From Diplodia intermedia (Eukaryota; Ascomycota; Dothideomycetes; Botryosphaeriales; Botryosphaeriaceae): 64,000 nt of DNA. Below the pieces are notes generated by a model. It worked only from the letters and a program-made list of their open reading frames with translations. It ran no database searches and was not told where the DNA came from. Below are positions 12,182 through 24,500 of this stretch, piece by piece. Numbering within the stretch: the stretch's first letter is position 1; every line of letters starts with the position of its first letter. A program made the translations under genes and the position numbers. The DNA is taken from assembly GCA_021495925.1 (NCBI GenBank), contig JAKEKT010000025.1:124001-188000 (forward strand), given 5' to 3'.

Positions 12182-13147
12182 ATGTCTGCCGCCGACGCCA
12201 AGGTGCTCAAGACCGAGCCGCTGGTACGTCATCCCCGCGACTCCAAGCAGAAACAACAAGCAGCCGAGCACTCCTCTTCCCCGCCTCACCTGGCGCGCAT
12301 ACTAACCACCAATTGCCCGCTGCACAGGACCCCAAAGACGCCCGCTGGGTGCGCTTGGTGAAGTAGTGTCCACCCCACCACCCCCACCACCACCGCCACC
12401 ACCACCACCTCTAACATCCCCGCCCTCCAACAGAACGACCTACACCGACCCCACCGCCACGACCCGCGACTGGGAGTCCGCCGAGCGGCAGACGCGCCCC
12501 GCCGGCTCCCTCATCGACGGCGTCGGCATCGTCGCCGTCCTGCAGACCCCCGGCGAGCCGCCCTCGCTGCTGCTCCAGAAACAGTTCCGCCCCCCGGTCG
12601 ACGCCGTGTGCATCGAGGTGCCCGCCGGCCTCATCGACGCGGGCGAGACGCCCGAGGTGTGCGCCGTGCGCGAGCTGAAGGAGGAGACGGGCTACGAGGG
12701 CGAGGTCATCGCCGAGGGGTTTGGCGTCAGCCCGGTGATGTGGAATGGTCAGTCCCATCCTTTCCGTTTTTTCTCCCCTCCCCCCACGAGGAAAGGAAAG
12801 AGGGAGAGAGAGAGAGAGAGGGAACAACGAAAGGAAGGAAGGAAGGAAAAAAAAAGTCAAAAGACTTCACCGAAAGCAGCGAAACTGATACATCTCACTC
12901 AAAAAAAGACCCCGGCTTCTGCAACACCAACCTCAACATGGTCCACGTCACCGTCGACATGACCAAGCCCGCCAACAAGAACCCCAAGCCCGAGCTCGAG
13001 GAGAACGAGTTCATCGAGTGCTTCACCGTCCCGCTCGCCGACCTCTACGCCCGCTGCCGCGAGCTCGAGCGCCAGGGTTTCGCCATCGACGCCCGCGTCG
13101 GCACCCTGGCCGAGGGCATCGAGATCGCGAAGAGGTGGAAGCTCTGA
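12182..13147 (+). CDS. Nudix hydrolase, probable ADP-ribose/ADP-sugar pyrophosphatase, 209 aa
   Basis: Exons are 12182-12223, 12328-12362, 12434-12747 and 12909-13147. The product is a small cytosolic Nudix enzyme of the YSA1/NUDT5 type, which splits ADP-ribose and similar ADP-sugars into AMP and a sugar phosphate. The complete Nudix box lies at residues 91-113: G91, E97, then R105-E106-L107 and E109-E110 with G112, the metal-binding pattern. The preceding segment IEVPAGLIDAGE is typical of the ADP-sugar branch. The second exon is only 35 nt. Intron 3 is purine-rich and ends in CAAAAAAAG, an unusual A-rich acceptor, but the frame requires it and it rejoins DPGFCNTNLNMVHV in the family order. 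The gene converges on CTP synthase. Confidence 0.9.
12788..12856 (+). repeat. purine-only tract inside intron 3 of the Nudix gene
   Basis: GA repeats followed by GGAA repeats and a run of A make the middle of the 161-nt intron almost all purine, broken only by a short CAACGA. Polymorphic length is likely. Confidence 0.8.
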
Positions 13148-13744
13148 AAGAATCGCTCGGGTCGAACGACGAAAGAAAATCCGAAAGACACATGAAAAAC
13201 CGTGGATGATGGATGGAGCCTCCAGTGATTAGAATTAGACGTTGCCACCCGGCAGCGGGGCCAAGCGTAGTGCATGTGCCGGGCGAGGGGAAACTCGTGT
13301 GACATTTGGAGATGGGATTCTTTTCTTGAAATCTTCATTCTTGCTTTTTATTGCTGCACACGGCAGTAACGGCCTATTTAAGGTAGACCCATTTTTTTTC
13401 GCTACTATCCTGGAACAAGAGAGAATAAATACCCCAAGACCTTGCAAGTAGTTTGTGGGAAACTTTTACCTCGAGCCTCTAGACAAAGTATATATGTAAT
13501 AGAGCCGAAAAAAACCCCACACCCTGTCTGTCTCCACCAACGCCAACCAAAAAACATTCGAAGCCCCAAATGGTAGCTATTTTCTTTCTGCCTCATGTCA
13601 CGGTTTCCCCCCCACCAGTTCTTTGATGATCTTGCCAAAAACCCAAATACGAAAGGACCCTTTCTCCGTCCCAAGTTCACACCGTAGCTTGCTCACCCAA
13701 AAGCGAAATAGCTTTCATTCAAAAAAAAGAAAAGAAAAACCAGA
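13148..13744. other. intergenic region between convergent genes
   Basis: The 3' flanks of the Nudix gene and CTP synthase meet here. I see no gene. The right end, 13718-13739, is A-rich. Confidence 0.5.
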
Positions 13745-15803
13745 TTAGAAATCCTTGCCCTCGGCGGCGCCGTTGACGCCGTTGGGAGCGAGGTTCGCCT
13801 CGGCCAGGAGTTGCTTGGTGATCTCCGGGAGGCACTTGGAGCTGGCGGCGACGAAGCCCAGGTACGGCCGGCTGGGGTCGAGCACCCGGCTGAGGTACTC
13901 GGGGTGGTACTGGACGCCGACGAAGAACGGGTGGTCCTTGAGCTCGATGACCTCCATGCGCTCGGCCTTCTCGTCCTTGCCGACGAAGTTGAGGCCGCCC
14001 TTCTCGAGGCGCTCGATGTACTCCGGGTTGACCTCGTACCGGTGACGGTGGCGCTCCAGGATCTGCGGGGCCTCGCCGTAGAGGGCGCGCAGCTTGCTCC
14101 ACTCGGAACCGGGCTGGAAAAGGGTCGGGCGCAGGCCGAGTCTCATGGTCCCGCCCATCGTCTCCTTGTCGATTTCAGGCATGAAGATGATGATGCGGTC
14201 CTCCGCCTTCGCGTCGAATTCCTCCGAGGTTGCGCCCGTGATTCCGCAAATGTCGCGAGCGTACTCAATCACGGCTACCTGCATGCCCAGACAGACACCA
14301 AGGTAGGGGGTGCCGGCTTCGCGCGCCCACTTCGCAGCGGCCATCATGCCCTCAGTTCCGCGCTGCCCGAAGCCGCCGGGCACGAGGATTCCGGATGCAG
14401 TGCACACCTCGTGCCAAGCCTTGTGGAACGAGGCCGGGTCACCTTGCCTCGTGGTCGGCTCCAGGTGCTCCGCATCGACCCAGATCAGGTTGAGCTTCTT
14501 CCTGCAACGCATCGCAGAATGCTCAAGGGACTTGATGACGGAGAGATACGAGTCGTGAAGCTCAATGTACTTTCCGACAAGCGCAATGTTGACCGTTTCG
14601 AGGTGGTGGTCTTGCGTAACGGTCAGATCCTTCCAGGTGTTCCAAATGTTCTTGCCCTTCTGGAGCATGGGTGCGGGGATGCTGAGAACATCGAGGTTCA
14701 AAGCCTTGCGTAGGAATTGGATCAGCCCTTGCTCTTCAAGAAGCACGGGTACCTGGTAGATTGTGGGCATGTCGCGGACCGCGACCACCTGCTCAACATC
14801 GACTTGGCAGTGGTGCGCGATCTTCTCAATCGTGGAACGCTCGAGCGGACGTTCGCAGCGGCAGGCAATCTAAAATGAAACGTCAATAAAACGGCGCCTA
14901 CAGCTGAGCGGGTGGCCGCGTACCAAGTCAGGGATCAGGCCCGCGCTGCGCACGCTTTTCACAGCGTGCTGCGTCGGCTTGGTCTTCTGCTCGCCGTTGA
15001 TGGTCGGGACGTACGAGACATGGATGTTGAGGAAGTTGTTCTTGCCAGCGCGATGCCGCAGCTGGGTCAAGGCCTCCACGAACGGCATGCTCTCAATGTC
15101 ACCAACCGTACCACCCAGCTCAACAATGCAGACATCCGGCTCCTCATTTGTGTCGTCGACGGGAATCTTGGAGACGCGCTCGATCCACGCCTGGATGGCG
15201 TCGGTGATGTGCGGCACAACCTGCACCGTCTTGCCGAGGTAATCGCCGCGGCGCTCCTTCTCGATGACGTGCTGGTAGATTTTGCCCGTTGTGATGTTGT
15301 TTTCGCGCGTCAGGGTGATGTTGAGGTAGCGCTCGTAGTTACCCAGGTCGAGGTCGACTTCGCCGCCGTCGGAGAGCACGAACACCTCGCCGTGTCTGGG
15401 ACTGGGTTACTGGATACTCGCATATCGGGGCTGCAAAGACGCGACATACTCCTTCGGGTTCATAGTCCCGGCGTCGACATTGAGGTACGGGTCGATCTTG
15501 ATCGACGAGACGTGCACAGCCCGTCAGCATTTCCACACAACCAGAGTCGGCGCGTGCTAGGACGCGCCCGTGGCAGGCAACATATCTTCAATCCAATCGT
15601 CTTGAGCAGCAGGCCGGTCGACGAGGCTGCAGACGCGTCAGTCGGGCGGTGCGCGCACGCGAGTTGTTTCCATGAGAGCTGTCATACCGATGATGCCCTT
15701 GCCGACGCCGCTAATCACACCTGCGCGCAGATGTCAGCGCGCGCGCCCGCAAAAAGCGGCAGGGGACAGGTCGCATACCTCCAGACACCAGGACGTACTT
15801 CAT
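13745..15803 (-). CDS. CTP synthase, 585 aa
   Basis: Exons on the minus strand are 15803-15779, 15720-15688, 15626-15586, 15511-15450, 15395-14924 and 14869-13745. The enzyme turns UTP, ATP and glutamine into CTP in the cytosol. It begins MKYVLVSGGVISGVGKG, the start of the synthetase domain with its ATP loop, followed by SIKIDPYLNVDAGT and HGEVFV. The C-terminal class I glutaminase domain has its nucleophile in GVCLGMQ (Cys404) and the His/Glu pair in VQYHPE (His533, Glu535). Length and spacing match yeast URA7/URA8, which cannot be told apart here. Five introns cut the first half. Four are GT-AG, with donors GTATGC, GTATGA, GTATGT and GTACGC. The third (15585-15512) only restores the conserved frame if read as AT-AC. 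Confidence 0.95.
15512..15585 (-). other. AT-AC intron in CTP synthase (intron 3)
   Basis: The intron runs from 15585 down to 15512, 74 nt, starting ATATGTTGCC and ending GCTGTGCAC. It joins IGLK to VSSIKIDPY, the family sequence at this place. A GCTGAC branch motif has its A at 15524, 12 nt before the 3' end. Reading through shifts the frame, since 74 is not a multiple of three. No GT-AG pair nearby keeps the protein sequence. The branch motif is of the ordinary fungal U2 type and the 5' end lacks the ATATCCTT of U12 introns. Confidence 0.75.
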
Positions 15804-17027
15804 AGTGAGTTGCTGTGAAACCAAGTGGTGCCTTTCCTGGCTGTTGCCAGGGGGAAAGAAAGAAAGGTCGAGGTGACGGCAACGGCTGCGAAAAAATATT
15901 GGTGGGGCCCTGGAGCTTGGGCGCACCAGTCAGAAAAAAAACCGTAAGGCACACGGCCCCTGCTGCCTTGCGCCAAGTGGCCAACCACCAACCGGACCTT
16001 TCGCCGCCCTGCTTTTTACCCGTCTCTTCCAGGCCTGCATCTCGCAGCGCCGCACGAGAGCCCAACGCGCGGTGATGACGCGCCTAGCTGGCTCCCATCA
16101 GTCTGGCCCGCTAGGACACTGACAGCTACCCGATGAGACGCGATGCAGCGATCCTCGATGTGATAGCGCGCAGCAGCATATGCGCGTCCAGCTCACACCT
16201 CGCCGTCCACTTCCGCTCGTTTGCGTCCGAAATGCGACAAGTAGATTGGCGACTATATAGTGACGACCACTATAAGCCCCGTGGGTCGCGTCGGATGCGA
16301 GGCGCTGAGAAGCCGTCGTCATAAACGACACGAAGGAGCAGTAGGATTATACATGCGTTTAATTTGTCTGCATGGCCCCTTCACGCCCACGTTGAAGAAC
16401 CGGTGTGCTTCATCTCCGTATGAGCCGTCACCACCTCTTGCCGAGCTCTTTCCACCCGATGCCATGTCGGAGGAGGCAGAGCAGTCACCTGGGACATCAC
16501 TTCAGCTGTACTTCTGCTGTTCATAAATTGCAATGTGCTTTATAAAGCTGACCAAAGTTTGGATAGTCCAAAGCAAACGGGAAGGCGATAGTGAACCCCA
16601 TTAAGAGCGCAGCCCCCATGTAGCAAACACCCGCACGCAAACCGCCCCATTTGCTGTATGGTCATGTACAAGCTCCTGGCCTCCTGCGACAATCTTCATG
16701 ATTCATGCCATTCATGCCAGTTTCGTCCCAATCGTCTCTTCATCTCCCCCAAGCGGGATATCGTCACAATACCTGAACAGGACGCGGGAAAACAAAAGTA
16801 GGTGCCGCATATGTAGCTGCCAGAATGCTACGTACCGATGCCCTGCCGAAAGACGCGCACTCGTCAGGAGAGTAGCTGGAAATCTTCGAACGCGTGCTGC
16901 ACGCCAAATGGGAGATAATAGAAGGGTATTCCATGCCAGCTTTAATATGACCCACAGTATGCCCGTTTATCACCAAGTGTTCCCCTATAACAGTACTCCC
17001 GATTTTAGATACCAAACACGATCCCAT
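15804..17027. other. intergenic region upstream of CTP synthase
   Basis: No gene is seen. This is the CTP synthase promoter side and the 3' flank of the velvet gene. Confidence 0.5.
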
Positions 17028-18524
17028 CTACTCTCTGCGCCGCTTGCGCCCTGAATGCGAATCGTTGTCCCCGTGTTCGTCCTCGTCGCTGATGTGGCTG
17101 GCTCGCCTCCTCGCCAAAGCCTTCTCATTTCCCTTCTTGACCTGGATGTTGCATCCTTGCAATTTCAGTGCTCGCGTCAGCGCACTGCTGGGCCGCATTC
17201 CCGGGAAATCCTTGGCGGTGTAGACTGTGAAGACCTCGCTCAATACTTCTGTTAGGATGGGCATCAGTCCTCCGACATGCAGGTTCATCGGATCGATGCG
17301 CATCAAGACGAAACGAAGTCGATATCTGCCGTGCGTGCGGCAGGAAAGGTCGGGGAAGCAGAAGAAACAGCCTTCGACGTCATGCTCGTCTTTGGCAACC
17401 GAAGGTGACGCGACTAGCTGACCCATGAGGCGCCGCGTGGTTCTCCGGTCAGGCTGGATTAGTGCTGTCTCCTCGTTGGTCCCATCGGCGTTCCAGAGTG
17501 TGCAATGCACAACGTTCAAGGAATACCGCAACTCGTCCGGATCTGACTGCCCAGTTTTGGGGTCCGTCACCAGAAGCTGAATGATGGGCGGGGGGTCGAT
17601 TACCCGCCGGTCACGCTCTCCAAACCCACATGCACGGGCAGCAACTGGTTGTTGCCGCACCACGAGCTTGTACTCGTATTGCCTTTAGAGCGATTAGCAG
17701 GTTTGCAATACTCAGCTGGATGGCGAAGCGTACGTCTTGTCTGGCTGTGGCCCACGGTAAGGTGCACTCGGAACGGTGCTGGGGCCGGTAGTTACGGAAG
17801 GCGGAGGTGGAGGCGGAGGTCTTTGTACGGGCGGAGGAGCCGCAGGCTCAGCGTAAGTCGCAACTGTTCCATAGCTGGACGTGGCTGATCCTCGATGCGA
17901 GTCAATTGATCCGCGGTATGAGGCGTTGCTCGGCGGATAGCTGGAAGTGTAGCTGGGGGATGGTAGCGGTTGGTAGGATTGCTGTCTCTGCGGAGGCGGC
18001 GGTGCAGGATTTGCTTGAGGCGGGTAGACAGGCTCCGGATGATGGATGGGACGAGGCTCGTCCGGATAACGCGCCACCGGGCGGGGATGGGGGGCCCTGG
18101 TCTCTACCTGTGACCTCGGGGAAACCGTGCGACCATACTGCAGGGGAGGAGAGTAGGGAGGCTCCGAGCGGGGCGGCGTGTAAGGATTTGAGGAGAGTAG
18201 CTTGTCGACAGGAGCGGCCGAGCGGACGTGTGGCCGGGGCGGCTCCGGCCTCGACTGGGAGGGCGCGGCGACGGTGGAGAGAGTGGAGATGGAGGGCAAA
18301 GAGCGCTGAGAAGGCGAGAAGAAGGGCGGGAAGTCAGGTCGCACGGGATCCCGAGGCACAGAGAGGGGAGGAAGCTGGACGGGCTGGGGCAGGCGGCGGT
18401 AGGGGTCAAGGTAGGGCGGCGGAGGAAAGTGCGGGAGGTTCTGCGTCTCGGTCATGGCCATCTGGGTGGTGGTCTGGGAGAGGTTTGGAGGATGTATCGG
18501 CGACGGCGCTGGAGGTCGGGACAT
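17028..18524 (-). CDS. vosA: velvet-domain developmental regulator, VosA type, 481 aa
   Basis: Exons are 18524-17734 and 17682-17028. The velvet domain, about residues 266-440, begins YKLVVRQQP and runs through ARACGFGERDRRVIDPPPI, NVVHCTLWNADG, CFFCFPDLSCRTHGRYRLRF and SEVFTVYTAKDFPGM. It has no long insertion between its halves, unlike VelB, and matches VosA best. VosA is a nuclear DNA-binding protein, usually paired with VelB, that governs spore maturation, trehalose and repression of conidiation. The C-terminus ends in a basic RKRRRE, a likely nuclear signal, after an acidic patch. About 260 Pro/Ser/Tyr-rich residues precede the domain, longer than I expect for VosA. The start at 18524 is the first in-frame ATG of the Pro-rich part. 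MAMTETQ, 21 codons later, is an alternative. The intron junction (TQ YEYK) is exact. Confidence 0.88.
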
Positions 18525-21500
18525 GCGTGTTATTAGTTGTCCGCAGCAGGACAGGATGCACGAAGCCGCATTGGGAGCTCCGCTCGTCGTTGGCCGTGAC
18601 CCGCAGACCAGAGTCGGTGAGCAGCGAGACAGTCGAAACAGCAGGCGACCCAAACGGTCCGGTGTGGCGGATACGGAGGTTAAAAGGCACGAGCGGGCCG
18701 CGGTGTCAAGGTTGTATCTGGATCGACATGGGCAGGCAGGAAGCTTCAGCGCGCGTCGGCTATGCTGGAGTCGAGGGCTGCTGGGATTTGTTCCAGGGAT
18801 GCCAAAGCCTCACGCCAGACATTTGCGACAACCTGGGATGGCAGCGGCCGAGGCGTGGGCTTGACTCAGGCCGGCTGCTCGATTGGCGGGGGCGCGGCGC
18901 GGCCAATGGGCCCTGGGGAAGGGCTTGGGATGGGACGGTGGGCGGCAGGCGGGCGTTCCGGCGGCAGGTCAGGATATGCCGGGTTTTATCTGCGCGGCAC
19001 ACGGGCTAGCCGGATGCGCAAGGAGAGGTGCAGCTGATGGTGGTGATGCAGGCGCAGATGCGCATTTTCGTCGCGCATCGTCAAATAAGGCCCTTTCCCG
19101 GGTCAAACACAAACAGGCGGCCCCAGGTTTTGCGGCGCGACTGTTTCGCATCGGCGGGCGCTGCAGGTGTCACGCCCAGCAATTTGTGAGCGCGCAGTTA
19201 CATGCCAGCCGGCCTGCGAGGGCCCCGCCGCAAGGAGGCATGGCCGGCGGCCAGAAACTGGAATGCGGAATGGTCAACACGGTGGCCGCCGTGCGCCCTC
19301 GTGCGACGCCGCTTGCCGGGCGCTGCAGGACGGGGGGTCTGGCAACCAGGAATCGATCTGTCAACGGTCCCTTAGCTGCCGTTGACTGACGGCCAGATCT
19401 GCCCCACGCCGTAGCTGCTTTCGCCGCCGCTTGCAGCCCCAAGCGGCCACGCCTGCCGCCCGCCTCCCATTCGGACGCCGCTGCGTCGCCCGTGCGACGC
19501 CCGCGCTGCGCGTATATAACACGCCCGAGGCCAGCAGCGCGCCCGCCGAGCGCCGCGGGCTGTCGGCAAATGCTTAAACTCGCCGGGCTGCAACTGAAGC
19601 CGCGGCGCCCATCCGCTCTGGGCGACGCCTGCTGCTTTCGCGTGGCCCGCCCTGCCGCTTTAGGGCGCGCGGCGATGAAAAGGGATGGCCGGCAGGGCTG
19701 GTCACCTCGCTTCCAGCGCTCCACCGCGCCAGCGCTTTTCGATAGCGCCTGTGCGACGGGCCGCCTGTGGCGGTGATGTAAGTCTCATCCGCCAGGGAAA
19801 GAGCCTTGGCGCTGAGACGTGTGTCTCGCGCCCGCCCGCGCGACGCACCCGCTCCGCCGCCGCCCTGCTGCTGCTGCTGCTTGGTGATGCCGCCGCCCAG
19901 CGGGCGTGCTGGGGCATGCAGGGATGCCGACGCTTAGGCCTTGTTGCCGATCAAAACGCCTCTGCCGCGAGACGAGATGGCCGGCAACAAGTCGCATTTT
20001 GGTGCTGGCGCACGCTTCTCGCTTCCACCCGTGGACGCTAAGGCGGGCCTCTCGCCAACCTCATCCATCCCTCCACACCATGCTCCGCCGAGTCCGCATG
20101 CGTCCGCGAACGGCGACCCTGCCCGCTGCCCCCTGCTCCCTGCTCCCTGATCACCGCCCTGGCCCCGGCACCTGCAAGGCGACGCACATCTCCGCCGCCG
20201 AGCGTCAGCCTGGATCCGTGGCCCGCGCGCACCAGGCTCCCATGTCTTATGACGGGCTTTTACGGTTTGGCTGCGTGCGCTCTGGGCCTAGGGCGTGCAG
20301 CTGTTGCCGGTGACCAGGACGCGACCCGGGAATGAGTCGAATTTCTCTCCGCTTGCGTAGCTCCTCGTAACCGGCCGCTGACCATGTTTATATCAGACAA
20401 GTCCGGGCATAGCTGTACCGGGTCGCCGGTTCCATTTCTTTTGCTCTGGCGTTCTGCCTCCCCTTTTCCCTCGCCTGTCCGCTGCTGGTACCCGCGTCGG
20501 CTGCCCGTCGCCGGCTAAATGCTGCCCTCTCGCGCCGCCCATTGGCGTGCTCGCCGCCAGGAGAGAGTGTTCCGCGGTGCGTAACCGTAGCATCAGCTCA
20601 TTTCCAGCCCGAATCTGCGCATGGTTCGGTGGATCAGCAGGCCCGCTCCCCGGCCTGGCACAGCGTTCTAGAGCGCTGCTGGAGCAGACGGCTACCCAGC
20701 ACAGTCTTTGCTGCCGCCGAACAGCCGCCGAGGCAGAGCGACGAAGCTTGTATGACGCTGATAAGATGGGCCGGGCGAATCACAGCCGGCGAGCCTCTGG
20801 ACAAGGCGATCGACGGCCAGGCACAAGCCACAGCAGCGTGACGATGCGGGGACGCTCGCGCGGGATGTGGCGAGGCGTTCGGGCCATTTCCAGCACTGGC
20901 GCGAGCTTATTGCCATGAGTCGCGGCAGCCGACCATCAGGCAGCACGAGGACCAGGAACCAGGCTTCGTCGACACACGATGCCTCCAGGTGGCCGTCTTG
21001 CAGGTGCGGATCAGATAACGGCACCGACCACTGGTGCACTAGGCTTGTCGTGCAGCTGTCTCGGGACCTCGGGCGGCGAACCAGCGCCCTTGGGAGGGCG
21101 AAACCCGCCTCCTGCCCCGGCGCCCCTGGCTGCTGGTTGACGGCTGCTGGCTGGCGGTTGATGGCTGCTGGCCGCCAGCTTTGGCCGTTTGCGGGTCTGT
21201 CGGCGCTGGGCGGCAGGCATTGCACAAGCGCTGGAAGAATCCGCAAGCGAGCCCCATGGCCTGGGTAGATGGAGTGTGGAGCAGCAGAGCTCCCTGCAGC
21301 TCTCTGGCGGGCCCGAGAAGGTTGCGACAGCGCCTCCAGATGGCCGCAGCCAATGCAACCATCAGGCCACTGCTTTGAGCACGGGTTGGCCAACGGACCT
21401 GGTTTAGAGCACACCACCGCAATCTCGCAGTGGTCGTCATGGCGGGCTAGTCAGCGGTTGGCAGCTTCTTCGCCTCGTGCCCGCCAATCACCGCCTATGC

Positions 21501-24500
21501 CGCACCCCAGGAATATCGCCCTGCCTTGTCGGGCAACACAGCGGCCACGCTGCACACTCACACCAACCCGGGCCGACTTCCTGAAGGCGCGCAGATCTCC
21601 AGCGTCGAACGCGGCCATGTGAGGCCGGCGCTGCTCGCCGTTGAGCCGATCGCCCGAAACCCCCAACACAGCTTTCATCTTGATCTTCTGTCCGCGTGCG
21701 AATGACGATCGGGGACGTGCAGAGGCCGAGGAGCATGCTTAGACTCCTGCTACTGCACGCAAGCTGACTTGGCCCGCACGCGCTCATTGCTGCCTCAGGA
21801 TCTGCGATCGCATCCCCGTGCTTAGCTTCTCTTAACTCGGCGCCTCGGAGAATGACGGCAGTGGTGGTGGCGCTGTGTCGAAATGCACGTCAGCCGTTTG
21901 ACAATTGTCCGGGCACCCGTTACGGTGATCAAGCCGAGGGCGATGCAAATTCATGCTCCGGCAAAGCTATTGCGAGTTTCCCACGACTCTGGATGCACTC
22001 CTGCCGTGGACCCACGGCACTATTGGCAAAAGGCAACGCACCCACTTGTTCGACGGCCTCCACTTCGCGCTGGTTCAAGGCGCCCCGCGCAATACCCACC
22101 CGGTCCTATTGAACATTGTCTCGGAGCGCCTGCCACAACGGGAAATATTCAGATAAAACCCACGGAGATCGTCCGCACGGAGTGAAGTCCTAGCCGACGA
22201 GTTAGACCGTCGTCTCGCGGTAGACACCTAGATTGCTGTAAGTTGTGGGTCGTCACAAGCGCTTGTGCTGTCATCGGTACTACTCTACAGAGAGATCTAA
22301 CGAGCGCCGTTATCCCTTCTAGGTATCAGGGTCCGCATGGACTCGGGCCGGACCCTCTGACAGTGTGGGTGCCAAAGAAATGCTATATCAGGCCTCCAAC
22401 ATGGACTGATGTAGTCGTGAGTTGATCCTACAAACCAAGCCCACAACCCATCTCTTGCCTCGGACTTCGATGGAGAAATCTTTATTGCCAGCCGCTTCAC
22501 CCGATCACCTATTCCCGGCTGTCGGCCACCACAGGCAAATCTCGGACCTAGATATCTCATCCTTGTCCCATGTGGCAATGGGTGGTTCAGAAAAGGTTCT
22601 AACGATCCTTCCAAGCTTATTCGATCTCCACAACCCGGCTTCTCGTTAGCACCGCCGAGCCGATCACGTCCTTGAAGACCCGGATGCCCCTTCTTACCTG
22701 ATCGCCACCATCGTATAGCATGCAGCATTCTCACGCGCACCTTGTCTCCTACTATTCTCAGCATGAACACGAGGACATCGAATCCGAGACGATGAAGCGG
22801 TAATGACATCATATGCGCCTGGAGCAGCGGTCGTTGCCTACGCATTCTGCTACAGTTCGTTACAGAAGAGTTGAGTCTTCGCAGAGTTGCGTACGGTGCT
22901 CCGGGTAAGGCGGGCGTCGTAGCGAAAGAACCACTTGGACGGGCAGCTGAAATCTGCCTCTGGATGCATATGTCCAGTCTAGGAATCCACGTCTATGTCT
23001 AAGCATTTGCTTCAACTGACCACGTAGCGAGAGCGTAGCATCCTTTGCGATGCACATAAGGATCAAATCGGTTGCAATCCACCGCCACTATACCACAGCT
23101 TACTATAACATGACGGAATCTGAACAGCCATGAAACGCGAGTTAACAAGCATCAGTCGTCGAGATGCAGCACACTGTGAGTATCTTGGTTACTTTCAATC
23201 TCTTGACAGCCGTTGGAGAGCCCGATGCAGAGTTGTCGGAGGCTGCTCCGCTCGAGCATCCAAGCCACCTACTCTTCGTCAATTGTCTCGTCCGCCACAG
23301 ACCAGTCTCACTATGCACATTCAAGGACCTGCCACCACGCTTCGCTTCGCCTCGCTTGCGATGCGTTATTAATCCCTCTCTGCAAAGCCTAGTATTCCCT
23401 TTTGCAGCAGACTTCGCCACGTCCCGTTCTCGAAAGCGCTAGGGGCTGCATGGAAATTAGTCGCTCGTCTCCGTTGAGTCCTTCAGCAGTGTCGCACTGC
23501 GTCTGTGCGAAGGCTTTCGGCCGCACTTAGTACTGACCTCACGTCAGACACATGGGATGCTAACTTTGCACCGTCACAACCCATCAAACCAGGACCCTGC
23601 AGAGCTGCCATCATCCATGTCTTGCCTGTGACCCGGCACTTTTCATCGGCTTGACCTTGTCTTTGTCGCGGGATTGTCGCAGTCGCTCTGGCCACATCTC
23701 GAATCAAGCCTCTTTTACCAAGTGGAGACGTTATCTGGGGCCAGAAGGCTTGGACAAGGCAGGAGCACCAATAGCATCGTCCATGCCACCCTCGTCAGTG
23801 ATGGTTTGACACAGAAGGAATCAAGCCACTTGCGGAGCGGCAGCGCTGTGCAGACGGAGGATCAGCCTACCCGCCAGAGCGGGGCTCGTTACCCGAGCAC
23901 TTCTCATTTGACACAACAGCAGGTATAGTGGAGACCCGAGCACACCAGCAGCACTCCACACAGAATGCGCGCGCCCGAATACCCGGTGGCAGGGCCCAAA
24001 TGAGCCTAGGGGAAGCGGGAGCATCAGCGTCCAGAACGAATCGTGAAAGCAACACCATTACTCGACCATCCGGCGACCCAACCGTCAAACTTGGCTGACT
24101 CGGTGCACGGCCGTGGTGGGCCACGTCCTAATGGGGAAGGTAACGTACATGTTCTCCCACAGGGACGGATGGCCAAGCGGGCCACTGTAACCATTGCTGC
24201 GAACAATTCAGGCTATAGCCAGCATCGGTGCTTATGCGCCTGGTGATCGATGCCAAGCGATCATATGCACGGAATATTGGGCTGCTTGCGGCGACTTTTC
24301 ATGCTCTGCCTGCGCCTTCACGTCAACATCTCTCTTCAATGCGGGTCACTTTAATCCACATTTCCGGCTCTCGCTCCAGCCTCCTCCACATTTGAGGCGA
24401 CATCTCTACCACAATCCGTGGCGGATGCTGCTGCTACCGTTTCATTCGACAGGTCATGGCGCTGGGCTGACAGCAGCGTCGATGCAATTTGCCCAGCCCC

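Noticed and set aside
12366..12962. Open frame MSTPPPPP running through the Nudix gene introns
   Set aside because: Its start lies in intron 2 and its end in intron 3 and beyond. The spliced Nudix model explains the conserved part.
15339..15536. Read-through frame across CTP synthase introns 3 and 4
   Set aside because: It gives unrelated protein in the place of the conserved VSSIKIDPY and HGEVF segments, so it cannot be the coding frame.
24160..24240. tRNA-like text GGATGGCCAAGCGG
   Set aside because: It resembles the D arm of a serine or leucine tRNA, but no anticodon arm, T arm or acceptor stem can be completed.
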